A stretch of 64,000 bases of DNA from NCBI RefSeq assembly GCF_006210265.1, contig NZ_VCNC01000002.1:496001-560000 (forward strand), read 5' to 3'. The notes beneath the pieces were generated by a model. That model saw nothing but the letters and a program-made list of their open reading frames with translations. It ran no database searches and was not told the origin of the DNA. Below, piece by piece: positions 18,542 to 26,373 of this stretch. A program made the position numbers and the translations under genes. The DNA comes from Desulfovibrio sp. UCD-KL4C (lineage in GTDB: Bacteria; Desulfobacterota; Desulfovibrionia; Desulfovibrionales; Desulfovibrionaceae). Numbering within the stretch: the stretch's first letter is position 1; each line of letters begins with the position of its first letter.

Positions 18542-19720
18542 ATGGATAAATTTCCAAGAGTTCACAGGCTGCCCCCCTATGTATTTGCCAAAGTGAACGA
18601 ACTGAAGATGCAGCTCCGCCACCAAGGCGAAGATATTATTGATCTGGGTATGGGTAACCCGGACCTTCCTACTCCCCAGCATATTGTCGACAAATTGGTT
18701 GAGGCGGCGCAGAAGCCAGTCAACCATAGATATAGCGCGTCAAAGGGAATTAGGGGTCTTCGCAATGAAATGGGCAAATGGTACAAAAGAAGATACGATG
18801 TTGATCTTGACATCGATCAGGAAATCGTAGTTACCATGGGCGCCAAAGAAGGGCTGGCGCATTTAGCACTGGTCATGCTTTCCCCCGGTGATGTAGTTTT
18901 CGCCCCGGATCCGTCATATCCGATCCATCCTTACGCCAGTATTATTGCAGGCGCCGATGTGAGAACAGTACCTATGGCTCATGACAGGGACTTCTTCGAA
19001 GACCTGGAACTGGCAATGCGCCAGACATGGCCTAAACCTAAAGTTTTAATAATCAACTTCCCGCATAACCCTACAGGTATCACTGCAGAAATTCCTTTCT
19101 TTGAAAAGATTGTAGATTTTGCAAAAGAAAATGACCTGTTGGTTATACACGATCTGGCATATGCAGATTTTACTTTTGACGGATATAAGGCTCCTAGCTT
19201 TCTTCAAGCGCGCGGAGCAAAAGATGTCGGAGTTGAATTCTTCTCATTATCTAAAAGCTATTCAATGCCCGGCTGGCGCGTAGGCTTCTGTTGCGGAAAT
19301 CAGGAAATGGTTCAAGCTTTGACCCGCATCAAAAGTTATCTGGATTACGGTCTTTTTCAACCTATCCAGATTGCAGCATGTGCCGCGCTCAGTGGACCGC
19401 AGGAATGCGTTCGTGAAATGATGGATATCTATCAAGATCGTCGTGATGCTCTTTGTGAAGGTATGCAACGCATCGGCTGGGACGTTACTCCCCCTAAAGC
19501 AACGCAGTTCATTTGGGCTAAAATTCCTGAACAGTTTAAACACCTAGGATCAGTTGAATTCTCAAAACTGCTCCTGCGTGAGTGTAAAGTAGCTGTGGCT
19601 CCCGGACTTGGTTTCGGAAGTTATGGCGATGATCATGTACGTATGGCCTTAGTAGAAAACAGACAGAGAATTAATCAGGCTATTCGCGGCATGAAAGATT
19701 TATTCGGATGTTCTTCATAA
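18542..19720 (+). CDS. Class I/II aminotransferase (AlaC/LL-diaminopimelate type)
   Basis: 392 residues from the ATG at 18542, which has AGGAG 8 bases upstream; earlier GTG (18485) and ATG (18536) codons lack proper spacing. A fold type I PLP enzyme: [12 protein letters not shown] near the start, [26 protein letters not shown], the Asn/Pro motif NFPHNPTG, and the PLP lysine in [15 protein letters not shown], then VRMALVEN. This pattern matches the AlaC/alanine and LL-DAP/Met group common in Deltaproteobacteria. Its position before hom suggests amino acid synthesis from aspartate or alanine, but the substrate is not certain. It is followed by a terminator-like hairpin before hom. Confidence 0.9.
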   Translation: MDKFPRVHRLPPYVFAKVNELKMQLRHQGEDIIDLGMGNPDLPTPQHIVDKLVEAAQKPVNHRYSASKGIRGLRNEMGKWYKRRYDVDLDIDQEIVVTMGAKEGLAHLALVMLSPGDVVFAPDPSYPIHPYASIIAGADVRTVPMAHDRDFFEDLELAMRQTWPKPKVLIINFPHNPTGITAEIPFFEKIVDFAKENDLLVIHDLAYADFTFDGYKAPSFLQARGAKDVGVEFFSLSKSYSMPGWRVGFCCGNQEMVQALTRIKSYLDYGLFQPIQIAACAALSGPQECVREMMDIYQDRRDALCEGMQRIGWDVTPPKATQFIWAKIPEQFKHLGSVEFSKLLLRECKVAVAPGLGFGSYGDDHVRMALVENRQRINQAIRGMKDLFGCSS

Positions 19721-19736
19721 CTAAATAATTATTCAA

Positions 19737-19780
19737 AATATTTCCGGTTATTATACTGAATAGCCGGAAATATTGTTTTA
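19737..19780 (+). terminator. Terminator-like hairpin between aminotransferase and hom
   Basis: AATATTTCCGGTTATT (19737-19752) pairs with AATAGCCGGAAATATT (19759-19774) with one G-U type mismatch and a 6-base loop, followed by GTTTTA. The U-tract is short, so some readthrough into hom is possible. Confidence 0.7.
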
Positions 19781-19808
19781 ATTCCCGTGAACTTTTGATG
19801 AGGTAGTA

Positions 19809-21092
19809 ATGCAAACAGTCAAATTAGCCATTGCCGGTTTCGGTACAGTAGGAACAGGTCTTGCTCGTATTATCGAAGAAAACAAAGATGTTATTCTAGC
19901 ACGCTGCGGAAAAAAATTTCAAATAGTATCCGTTCTAGTTCGGGATATCAAAAAACGCAGAGACTATCTTCCAGGCCCCGGAGTAACACTTACGGATAAC
20001 ATTGAAGAATTCACTTCATGCCCTGATGTAGATATTGTTGTAGAGCTTATGGGCGGAACGACTGTGGCTTTTGATATTGTCAAAAAAGCACTTGAATCCG
20101 GCAAACATGTTGTGACTGCAAACAAACACCTCTTAGCTGAACGCGGAATTGAACTATTTGAGACTGCAAAAGAAAACGGTGTCGGACTTTATTATGAAGC
20201 CAGTGTTGCCGGAGGTATTCCAATAATTCAGGCGATAAAGGAAAGTCTTGCCGCCAACCGTATTAAGTCGATAGTCGGAATTCTGAACGGGACAGCAAAC
20301 TATATTCTTTCCGAAATGAGCACCAACGGGCTTGAATTCGATACGGCTCTCACACAAGCAAAAGAACTTGGATATGCTGAGGCTGATCCTACTTTTGACA
20401 TTGAAGGAATAGACACTGCTCACAAAATGGTCGTACTCATCCGCCTTGCGTACGGGAAAGATTACCCACTTTCAAAGCTTCCTGTAGAAGGAATCAGCAG
20501 TGTCGAAGGACAGGATATTCTTTTTGCCAGAGATTTGGGCTATAGAATCAAGCTGATTGGACAGGTTCGCGATGTGGGCGGCAAGCTTGAAGCAGGAGTC
20601 TTTCCAGCTCTAGTAAAATATACTCTGCTGCTCGCACGGGTCGGCGGAAATTATAACGCCGTAAGAGTTGAAGGAAACGCAGTTGGACCATCCTTTTTTC
20701 ACGGACAGGGAGCAGGCTCTCTTCCAACTGGAAGTGCTGTCATGGCTGATATTATGGCTTTAGCAGGTTCCAGAACTCCTGATAACACCGGATTTAACAA
20801 TACACCGATTACAAAAGCAGATATTCTTGATCCTGAGCTGGCAACATCTGAATACTATTTTAGATTCACTGTTGCAGATAAAGCCGGGGTAATGGCTTCA
20901 CTTTCTAAAATCCTTGCTGAACATAATATTTCAATTGCTCAGGCTGTACAAAAAGGCGCAGCCTCTGAAAAAAATGTTCCCATAGTTTTCACTACCCACA
21001 AGGCCAGCACAAAAGACGTAAATGCAGCCTTGAGAGAAATAGATCGCATGTCTTTTATTACAAGAGAAACAGTCAGCATGAGAATTCTTTAA
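19809..21092 (+). CDS. hom: Homoserine dehydrogenase
   Basis: 427 residues. Reduces aspartate semialdehyde to homoserine on the way to threonine and methionine. The N-terminal NAD(P)-binding motif GFGTVGTGLARI, the catalytic region VVTANKHLLAERG, YEASVAGGIPIIQAIKE, GILNGTANYILSEM and EADPTFDIEGIDTAHK are all present. A C-terminal ACT domain (from about residue 350, FTVADKAGVMASLSKILAEHNISI) suggests feedback control by an amino acid, usually threonine. The next gene begins 3 bases after the stop, so hom and the ApgM-like gene are surely cotranscribed. Confidence 0.97.
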   Translation: MQTVKLAIAGFGTVGTGLARIIEENKDVILARCGKKFQIVSVLVRDIKKRRDYLPGPGVTLTDNIEEFTSCPDVDIVVELMGGTTVAFDIVKKALESGKHVVTANKHLLAERGIELFETAKENGVGLYYEASVAGGIPIIQAIKESLAANRIKSIVGILNGTANYILSEMSTNGLEFDTALTQAKELGYAEADPTFDIEGIDTAHKMVVLIRLAYGKDYPLSKLPVEGISSVEGQDILFARDLGYRIKLIGQVRDVGGKLEAGVFPALVKYTLLLARVGGNYNAVRVEGNAVGPSFFHGQGAGSLPTGSAVMADIMALAGSRTPDNTGFNNTPITKADILDPELATSEYYFRFTVADKAGVMASLSKILAEHNISIAQAVQKGAASEKNVPIVFTTHKASTKDVNAALREIDRMSFITRETVSMRIL

Positions 21093-21095
21093 ATT

Positions 21096-22289
21096 ATGGT
21101 GAAAAAAATGAAACTTGTTTTTTTGATTGCTGACGGCATGGGCGGATGGCCTCTCAAAGAACTCGATAACAAAACAACTTTAGAAGCAGCAAATACTCCG
21201 AATATGGACATGCTTGCAGGCAAAGGAATTGTAGGATGTTGCAGGACGGTTCCACCAAGTATGCCTCCTGGATCCGACGTTGCAAATATGTCTCTGCTAG
21301 GATTTGATCCGTCACAATATCATACTGGAAGAGGCCCGATTGAAGCGGCGGCTCAAGGTCTGAAACTTGATCCTGATGATTTAGTATGGCGCTTAAATCT
21401 GGTTAATCTGTCTGAGTTATCAACTGATGGAATAATGTATGATTATTCGTCAGGGCATATTTCTACTGATAAATCTGTACCTTTGGTTGAATTACTTCAG
21501 AAAGAACTTGGAGATGATGAATTCACCTTCTACCCAGGTATTCAGTACAGGCATCTGCTTGTACACAAAGGCGGCGGAAAAAAATTAGAAAGCAAACTTT
21601 CAATCAGGCCACCGCATGATTTAACGGATCAATCCATTGCTTTGGACATTGAAGAATTCGGCAAAAGTCCTTTGATGGACAAGCTCTTGCGTAACGCAGC
21701 CAAAGTTCTTAAAGACAACGGAACTAAAGCTGTCAGTATATGGCCTTGGGGACAAGGTAGTCCGCTCATTCTGCCTGACTTCAATGAAAAATATTCTATG
21801 AAAGGTGCAGTTGTTTCTGCTGTAGACTTGATCAAAGGTTTAGGCAGAGCCTCCGGACTGGAAGTAATTGATGTTACCGGAGCGACCGGACTTGTAGACA
21901 CAAATTATGCAGGAAAAGTTGATGCGGCACTTAAATTTCTGGAGCATGGCGATTTCGTATTTGTCCATCTGGAAGGTGCTGATGAATCTGGACATATGGG
22001 ATCCGTCAAAGACAAAGTAACCTCAATCGAAAGATTCGATGCGCAGGTTGTTGGCCCTTTGCTGGAAAAATATCCTCTAGGCAGTGCATCCTACTTAGTA
22101 ACATGCGATCATTTTACCCCCATTGAAATAAAGACTCATGACGCTGAACCCGTTCCCTTTATTTTAGCAAATGATACGTGTGAAGGATCAAACTTAACAT
22201 CCTTTTCTGAAAAGAATGCTAAATCAACAGGGTTGATGCTTGATAAAGGATACGAACTGATGCAATGGGTACTTAACCTTACCAAATAA
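21096..22289 (+). CDS. ApgM-family protein, proposed homoserine kinase
   Basis: 397 residues, alkaline phosphatase superfamily, close to archaeal-type cofactor-independent phosphoglycerate mutase. Metal and nucleophile motifs are visible: LIADGMGGWP at the start, SDVANMSLLGFDP (nucleophile Ser), HTGRGPIEAAAQG, HLEGADESGHMG and VTCDHFTPIEIKTHDAEPVP. By sequence it could be a mutase. Its 3-base spacing to hom and the absence of thrB here fit the known proposal that this subfamily serves as a homoserine kinase in Desulfovibrio-like bacteria. That role is inferred from context. ATG at 21096 is used; an ATG at 21108 has GGTGA before it and is also possible. Confidence 0.85.
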   Translation: MVKKMKLVFLIADGMGGWPLKELDNKTTLEAANTPNMDMLAGKGIVGCCRTVPPSMPPGSDVANMSLLGFDPSQYHTGRGPIEAAAQGLKLDPDDLVWRLNLVNLSELSTDGIMYDYSSGHISTDKSVPLVELLQKELGDDEFTFYPGIQYRHLLVHKGGGKKLESKLSIRPPHDLTDQSIALDIEEFGKSPLMDKLLRNAAKVLKDNGTKAVSIWPWGQGSPLILPDFNEKYSMKGAVVSAVDLIKGLGRASGLEVIDVTGATGLVDTNYAGKVDAALKFLEHGDFVFVHLEGADESGHMGSVKDKVTSIERFDAQVVGPLLEKYPLGSASYLVTCDHFTPIEIKTHDAEPVPFILANDTCEGSNLTSFSEKNAKSTGLMLDKGYELMQWVLNLTK

Positions 22290-22298
22290 TTATTTACA

Positions 22299-22715
22299 AT
22301 GACCATAAATAAAATTTTTCCAACTCCTGACGCATGGCTTAATCATAGTGTTTCTTACGGCGAAACGGATGCAATGGGAGTCGTATATTACGCTGAATAT
22401 CTCCATTTTTTTGAAAGATCACGAAGCCATTATATTCGTGAGCGGGGAATGAGTTATTCGGTAGTTGAAGAAAAAGGAATTTTCCTGCCTGTGCGTGAAG
22501 CTTCATGCAGATATCGTACCCCTGCCCGTTATGACGACATGCTTAATATTCACGTAGGTATCAGTGAATGGAAAAAAGCTTCCATCAAGTTCATTTATGA
22601 TATTTACAAAGCAGATCGTACCGTTCATATTGCCAGCGGGTTTACTGTTCACGCCTGCGTAAACACTGATGGTCGACCAGTTAGAATCCCGGAATGGCTT
22701 AAAGAGATTTTCTAA
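22299..22715 (+). CDS. Acyl-CoA thioesterase, YbgC/4HBT family
   Basis: 138 residues, a single hotdog-fold domain. The family's catalytic signature YGETDAMGVVYYAEYLHFFERSR (Asp in ETDAMG, as in 4-hydroxybenzoyl-CoA thioesterase and YbgC) lies near residue 20, followed by GMSYSVVEEKGIFLPVREASCRYRTPARYDD. It hydrolyses acyl-CoA; YbgC relatives act on short-chain acyl-CoA and associate with Tol-Pal, but here the Tol genes are 22 kb away. It starts 9 bases after the ApgM-like gene and is the last gene of that unit, followed by a terminator. The metabolic link to homoserine is unclear. Confidence 0.9.
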   Translation: MTINKIFPTPDAWLNHSVSYGETDAMGVVYYAEYLHFFERSRSHYIRERGMSYSVVEEKGIFLPVREASCRYRTPARYDDMLNIHVGISEWKKASIKFIYDIYKADRTVHIASGFTVHACVNTDGRPVRIPEWLKEIF

Positions 22716-22748
22716 AAAATTAAACAATAAGATAGCCTTTAACTAAGG

Positions 22749-22795
22749 CACTTATTTAGCATGGCAATATTTAAACCATGCTATGAGTGTTTTTT
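22749..22795 (+). terminator. Rho-independent terminator after the thioesterase gene
   Basis: A stem starting CACT..TTTAGCATGG and closing CCATGCTA..AGTG around an 11-base loop is followed by six T (22790-22795). It ends the hom-ApgM-thioesterase unit. Confidence 0.85.
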
Positions 22796-22845
22796 AAAGA
22801 CTTAAACAACAACGTTATAGACATAACAATAAGAAGACTTTAGAA

Positions 22846-23631
22846 ATGTATTACGATGTTCACACTCACGCCTTTCATCCTAAAATATCTGAAAAAGTTC
22901 TATCACAGTTAAATAGCCATTATGGTGTCAAAGCTACTGGTACAGGATTAATTGAAGACCTGCTTGTGCGAGCTGATAAAGCAGGACTGGATAAAGTCAT
23001 CGTTCATACCGCTGCAACAGACCCCGCACAGGTCATCCCTGCAAACAATTGGTCTATCGGCCTGCAAGAAAGTGATCCGCGTATTATAGCATTCGGAACA
23101 ATGCATCCTGATTACAAAGATCCTGAAAAAGAATTTGCACGCCTTGAGCGCAATGGAATAAAAGGACTTAAATTTCATCCTGATTTTCAATCATTTTTTA
23201 TGGATGACCCAAAATTCTATCAAATACTTGAAATGATCGAAGGCAGATTTATCGCGATGTTCCACATCGGTGATAAACTTCCACCTGAGCAAAATCCGTC
23301 ATGTCCTATTAAGCTTAAGAAAATTCTACAGAATTTCCCAAAACTCACAGCCATAGCAGCCCACATGGGCGGATTATATCACTGGAAATGGGTGGTGGAA
23401 TATTTAGCAGGAAGCGATGTATACATGGACACCTCAAGCGCACTCCCGTTCATGGACAGAAACCTGCTTGATGAAATTATGAAAAAACATCCGCGCGAAA
23501 AAATACTCTTCGGCAGCGACTATCCGCTTTATGATCCTGGTGAATCCATGAAAGAACTACAGCATAAACTTAAGCTGACAGACAGTGAGCTTGAAGTTCA
23601 CCTAAGCTCCGCTGATAATTTGTTGAACTGA
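22846..23631 (+). CDS. Metal-dependent amidohydrolase (amidohydrolase 2 family)
   Basis: 261 residues, cytoplasmic TIM-barrel hydrolase. The metal-binding HTHAF motif lies at residues 6-10, followed by GLKFHPDFQSF, MFHIGD, the histidine in AAHMGGLYHWK, and the aspartate in ILFGSDYPLYDPG near the end. This set is the amidohydrolase 2 / TatD-like pattern. Substrate cannot be read. It is a single gene after a terminator and faces the PPOX gene, which ends 23 bases away on the other strand. Confidence 0.88.
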   Translation: MYYDVHTHAFHPKISEKVLSQLNSHYGVKATGTGLIEDLLVRADKAGLDKVIVHTAATDPAQVIPANNWSIGLQESDPRIIAFGTMHPDYKDPEKEFARLERNGIKGLKFHPDFQSFFMDDPKFYQILEMIEGRFIAMFHIGDKLPPEQNPSCPIKLKKILQNFPKLTAIAAHMGGLYHWKWVVEYLAGSDVYMDTSSALPFMDRNLLDEIMKKHPREKILFGSDYPLYDPGESMKELQHKLKLTDSELEVHLSSADNLLN

Positions 23632-23654
23632 TTGATAAAATGTTGAACACAGCC

Positions 23655-24626
23655 TCAACCCTTCACCGCATATTTACCCATGCAGTGCATGACAATATGA
23701 TGGAATGGACGAATTAAATTAAAATATAGCGGTCCTGTCCAATGACAGAAGTTTACTACTGTAAACATATGGTAGCGAATATTACCAGATTTAAGATGTT
23801 CTGAGACAACTCCTATATATCCACATAAATGCTTATCACTTGCTTTACCTATCCAATATTGATCAGATTTATAATCTACGGAGGTGAAGAAATCTACTTT
23901 ACCTCCGGCTTCAAAATCAAAATCCTCTGTTTTAGCATTTTTATGACTAGCTACGTCATGCTTAAGACCCATTATTTTTGCGACCACTCCCCTTACTCTA
24001 TAAAGCAAACCTAACCATGCTGGTTGGTATGTTAACATTCGCACCAAAAAATCATTCATGGAACATTTACTAACAAATGACTTTGAATCAACATAGTCAG
24101 CACCATTAATAAGTTCATGCAGCACAGGGATAGAGCTTAAATTCTCCAGAGAGTTATGATTTACGTTCATCTTCCCTAATTCAACAGATTCAACACGAAT
24201 CACTTTAAATTCGCGCAACATACTCATCTCTTTCCACAACAAACTATGCCCTTTTAAATGGCGAAACGGACGAACTTTGCTAAGCCATGCTTCTAATTCC
24301 TCAGGTGTAGCCTTACGCCTAGCACCAGCCTCACATACAAGGCGAATAGCAGGCTGACTTTTAAACTTCCCACGCCACAAAACTCCAAGCCAAAAAGCAA
24401 AACTAGGAGCCACTCCCATGATAGTCATTCGCGGATCACGATCTAAATTAGACCTCATACTTTTAGGAAATTTTTCAAAGTAATATCCACGCCCTTCTCC
24501 GCTGAAAATAATTGATCCGATCGGAGTAATTCTTGGATATCCATCAGCATCAACTGTCGCAACTGAGGCATGGTGAGCCTGATTAAATAAAGCGGTTACT
24601 TCAGGCCAAGATATTTCAGACTGCAT
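23655..24626 (-). CDS. PPOX-type flavin split-barrel protein fused to a DUF2867 domain
   Basis: 323 residues in two parts. Residues 1-160 look like a pyridoxamine 5'-phosphate oxidase-like (FMN-binding split barrel) domain: ALFNQAHHASVATVDADGYPRITPIG is the typical start. Residues about 195-323 resemble DUF2867, ending in YFNLIRPFHHIVMHCMG. The reaction is unknown. It begins 21 bases after the TetR gene stop with GGAGG before the ATG, so the regulator and this gene form an operon under the TetR operator. A ligand-controlled detoxification or flavin redox role would fit, as inference. Confidence 0.75.
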   Translation of the reverse strand: MQSEISWPEVTALFNQAHHASVATVDADGYPRITPIGSIIFSGEGRGYYFEKFPKSMRSNLDRDPRMTIMGVAPSFAFWLGVLWRGKFKSQPAIRLVCEAGARRKATPEELEAWLSKVRPFRHLKGHSLLWKEMSMLREFKVIRVESVELGKMNVNHNSLENLSSIPVLHELINGADYVDSKSFVSKCSMNDFLVRMLTYQPAWLGLLYRVRGVVAKIMGLKHDVASHKNAKTEDFDFEAGGKVDFFTSVDYKSDQYWIGKASDKHLCGYIGVVSEHLKSGNIRYHMFTVVNFCHWTGPLYFNLIRPFHHIVMHCMGKYAVKG

Positions 24627-24647
24627 AAGGTCCTCCGCTAGTTTATA

Positions 24648-25226
24648 TTATTTCTCCGACATTCCATATACTTCACTTTTCATCAATTTAATTATTGCCT
24701 TATGTCGCTCATCTTCAATCTCCGGTACAATCATTCTTGTACCAATAAAAAGCGAATAACTTATCTGCGATAAAGTCAGAGCACGATTATGACTACCAGA
24801 TATTTCTTTGAATATCTCATACAAGTAATCCATACGAATTAAATCAACTTTTTCGAGATAACGCTGGGCAGTTGAATCAGTCAGAGCCCAAGACCTTATA
24901 CTTGTTTCAGGTCCGAGTGGAAGGTCGTGAGATTTCTCTACAATAGCATCAAACCGCTGTGCAGCACTTTCTCCAGCAAGAGAAGCAGAATTCATACTTT
25001 TAATTGTCCATTCATTCACCCAATGTTCAAGCATGCGTTCAAGATAATCTTCACGACCTTTAAAATGATGATAAAACGACCCTTTCGTAACACACAATTG
25101 CTTGCATAAAGCATCAATAGTCAGCTGTTGAATGCTATGCTCTGCGAGTAAATTAAGCCCTGCATCAAGCAAATCAACTGCGCTACGCCGCACTTTTTTC
25201 TTCCCTTCAACTTTAGACAAAATCAA
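24648..25226 (-). CDS. TetR/AcrR family transcriptional regulator
   Basis: 192 residues. The N-terminal helix-turn-helix is clear: RRSAVDLLDAGLNLLAEHSIQQLTIDALCKQLCVTKGSFYHHFKGREDYLERML. The C-terminal ligand-binding part is not informative. The TTG at 25226 is preferred: AAGGAG lies 7 bases upstream, and the first nine codons from an ATG at 25253 would sit inside the operator palindrome. The regulator very likely represses itself and the PPOX-DUF2867 gene just downstream. Confidence 0.92.
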   Translation of the reverse strand: MILSKVEGKKKVRRSAVDLLDAGLNLLAEHSIQQLTIDALCKQLCVTKGSFYHHFKGREDYLERMLEHWVNEWTIKSMNSASLAGESAAQRFDAIVEKSHDLPLGPETSIRSWALTDSTAQRYLEKVDLIRMDYLYEIFKEISGSHNRALTLSQISYSLFIGTRMIVPEIEDERHKAIIKLMKSEVYGMSEK

Positions 25227-25246
25227 TTTTACACTCCTTATTCTAC

Positions 25247-25269
25247 ATACCATACGGTATGGTATTATA
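25247..25269 (-). promoter_or_regulatory. TetR operator overlapping a TATAAT -10 box
   Basis: ATACCATAC-G-GTATGGTAT at 25247-25265 is a perfect 9-bp inverted repeat with a one-base centre. It overlaps a perfect -10 box (TATAAT, read on the minus strand at 25269-25264) in front of the tetR gene. This position would block transcription when the repressor binds. Confidence 0.8.
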
Positions 25270-25312
25270 AATATCTAAATAAAGTCAAACCAAAAATAAT
25301 TTATATAGAACA

Positions 25313-25352
25313 AAGAAAACGCCTGACGGATTAACCGACAGGCGTTTTCTTT
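25313..25352. terminator. Bidirectional-looking terminator hairpin
   Basis: AGAAAACGCCTGACGG at the left and CCGACAGGCGTTTTCTTT at the right pair almost fully around a short ATTAA loop. A- and T-rich arms at both sides allow function on either strand. On the minus strand it ends cytochrome c3 transcription before the tetR promoter. Confidence 0.8.
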
Positions 25353-25385
25353 ACGAAATCAAATTCACAAAAAAACTACTAAAAC

Positions 25386-25886
25386 TTACTTTAAAGATTT
25401 AGTCCTTGGCACCACAACATGACAACCATTGTTAGCACATGGAGCAAGTCTCAATTCTTTTTTACCAGCCTTATTCATTGCTGAATGGCAACCACGGCAA
25501 CTGCGATCGCTATGTAAAGTATGGAAAGCTCTGAAATAAGATTCTGTTTTACCTTTAGCTCTCAGCTCACTATGACAACCTTCAGTAGCACAGCTCTTTA
25601 TAGGGCTTCTGCCGTCCCAAGTGTGATGACACTTTACGCAGGCAACATCCTGATGTGCAAAGTGAGAGAATTTAACCTGTGAAAATCTGGTCTTGTTCAA
25701 TTTTGCAGGGCGTTTGAACTGAAAATTAATTGGAAAGCTGACAGTCAATGTAGGGTTAGTGACGACAACTTTATCAGTAGCAATGCTGGCGATCTCTTCA
25801 CTAAGGTGATTAGTCGTTGTAGCATAGATAATAACCAGAATGGCAAAAACAGCTGCCACTCCCACATAAAAAAAATTACTCTTCAT
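25386..25886 (-). CDS. Tetraheme class III cytochrome c3 family protein
   Basis: 166 residues. ATG at 25886 is chosen because GAGGAGG lies just upstream; an upstream TTG at 25901 would read through that site. An N-terminal hydrophobic segment (about 4-20) is an uncleaved anchor or signal peptide, placing the protein in the periplasm. Four heme sites occur in the order CVKCH, CATEGCH, CRGCH, CANNGCH, that is CX2CH, CX4CH, CX2CH, CX4CH, the type I cytochrome c3 pattern, with extra histidines (FSHFAHQD, FRAFHTLHSD) for distal ligands. It carries electrons between periplasmic hydrogenases or formate dehydrogenases and membrane complexes. It is monocistronic. Confidence 0.93.
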   Translation of the reverse strand: MKSNFFYVGVAAVFAILVIIYATTTNHLSEEIASIATDKVVVTNPTLTVSFPINFQFKRPAKLNKTRFSQVKFSHFAHQDVACVKCHHTWDGRSPIKSCATEGCHSELRAKGKTESYFRAFHTLHSDRSCRGCHSAMNKAGKKELRLAPCANNGCHVVVPRTKSLK

Positions 25887-26317
25887 TCTATTCCTCCTCA
25901 AGAAAGTCGTAACTTTCTACTTAAAATAAGCAATTATTTCAATTAGAATAAGGAGATAGAGCTCTTATGCAATACCACAACACGGCAAGAAGACATACTA
26001 TATAAAGCTTACTTGAGAAAAAATTCACACAGTTCGATGTATTCCAAATAGATGAGTTGCAAAGCAAAGTTAAAGCAGTAAATATTAAATTGATGATATT
26101 TAGACAATCAACGCTGAAAAGTTATATAAAAGGGCATCATATTTTTTAATTATACAGTAAAAAATATCTAAAATAATTAACATACAACATTATGTCATAT
26201 TATATTAATATTTTATAGATAATATTTTTTCATAAATATATTTTACAAATAACAATCAGCAAAATAATTTTGCACAATTATTTTTTAAAAAAATATATAT
26301 ACAACGAACACAAAACA
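25887..26317. other. AT-rich intergenic region upstream of cytochrome c3
   Basis: About 430 bases with no recognisable gene. It holds the ribosome site (GAGGAGG) of the cytochrome gene and must carry its promoter, but no clear -10/-35 pair stands out in the very AT-rich sequence. No repeat or RNA gene was recognised. Confidence 0.6.
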
Positions 26318-26352
26318 AAAAGCCTCTTTTTACATTGTAAAAAAGAGGCTTT
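26318..26352 (-). terminator. Rho-independent terminator of the BMP transporter operon
   Basis: Read on the minus strand, AAGCCTCTTTTTTAC pairs with GTAAAAAGAGGCTT and is followed by TTTG TTTTG. It lies 22 bases after the stop of the ATPase gene, the last gene of the operon. Confidence 0.85.
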
Positions 26353-26373
26353 GATATCATTCGTATTACGTTT

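Noticed and set aside
25887-25901. A longer cytochrome c3 start at the upstream TTG
   Set aside because: Those codons are the ribosome site AGGAGG itself; the ATG at 25886 is the sensible start.
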